DNA of 6,174 bases from Flavobacteriaceae bacterium UBA5544 (GTDB lineage Bacteria; Bacteroidota; Bacteroidia; Flavobacteriales; Flavobacteriaceae): contig DINI01000036.1 of the NCBI GenBank assembly GCA_002426755.1, positions 45,993-52,166 on the forward strand. Direction: 5' to 3'. The position numbers were made by a program, and so were the translations under genes. Position 1 is the first letter of the stretch. Each line of letters opens with the position of its first letter. Under the pieces are notes generated by a model that was not told the DNA's origin, ran no database searches, and was given only the letters and a program-made list of their open reading frames with translations. Positions 6,138-6,174 of the stretch are shown here, piece by piece.

Positions 6138-6174
6138 TGTTACATTTCATCCTAAAATTTCGTAACTACCGAAG

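Noticed and set aside
5968..6150. A 60-codon minus-strand open frame overlapping the DUF4870 start
   Set aside because: It overlaps the DUF4870 N-terminus in another frame and shows no family pattern; the DUF4870 frame is clearly the coding one.

Overview
The window looks like a chromosomal segment of a Flavobacteriaceae-type member of the Bacteroidota. The evidence is the gliding-motility genes gldF and gldG, low-GC coding sequence, no obvious Shine-Dalgarno sequences, a good match to the Bacteroidota -7 promoter element (TAnnTTTG) ahead of dnaN, and gene families whose sequences read as typical flavobacterial versions. It is a core-genome region: no mobile element, CRISPR array, tRNA or rRNA gene was seen.

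Layout. Positions 1-188 (minus) hold the N-terminal part of a PhoH-family ATPase that runs off the left edge. A 208-bp divergent intergenic region (189-396) separates it from a tightly packed plus-strand operon: a SAM hydroxide adenosyltransferase/DUF62-family protein (397-1230), a small antibiotic-biosynthesis-monooxygenase (ABM)-fold protein (1235-1531), gldF (1532-2254), an extra two-helix membrane protein with a BamE/SmpA-like tail (2256-2780), and gldG (2767-4437). The gaps are 4, 0, 1 and -14 bases, so the five genes are probably cotranscribed and partly translationally coupled. An 88-bp gap carries a long imperfect inverted repeat and a likely promoter for dnaN (4526-5644), the DNA polymerase III sliding clamp. 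A strong symmetric hairpin terminator (5687-5718) lies between dnaN and a convergent minus-strand DUF4870 membrane protein (5745-6083).

Functionally, GldF and GldG are the membrane parts of the GldA-GldF-GldG ABC transporter linked to flavobacterial gliding; the ATPase gene gldA is not in the window. dnaN and phoH are housekeeping neighbours. No wholly new system is evident. The points most worth a second look are the extra membrane gene lying between gldF and gldG, the DUF62 protein whose expected Asp-Arg-His catalytic triad appears to survive only as the Asp, and the inverted repeat that starts at the gldG stop codon and overlaps the dnaN promoter region.
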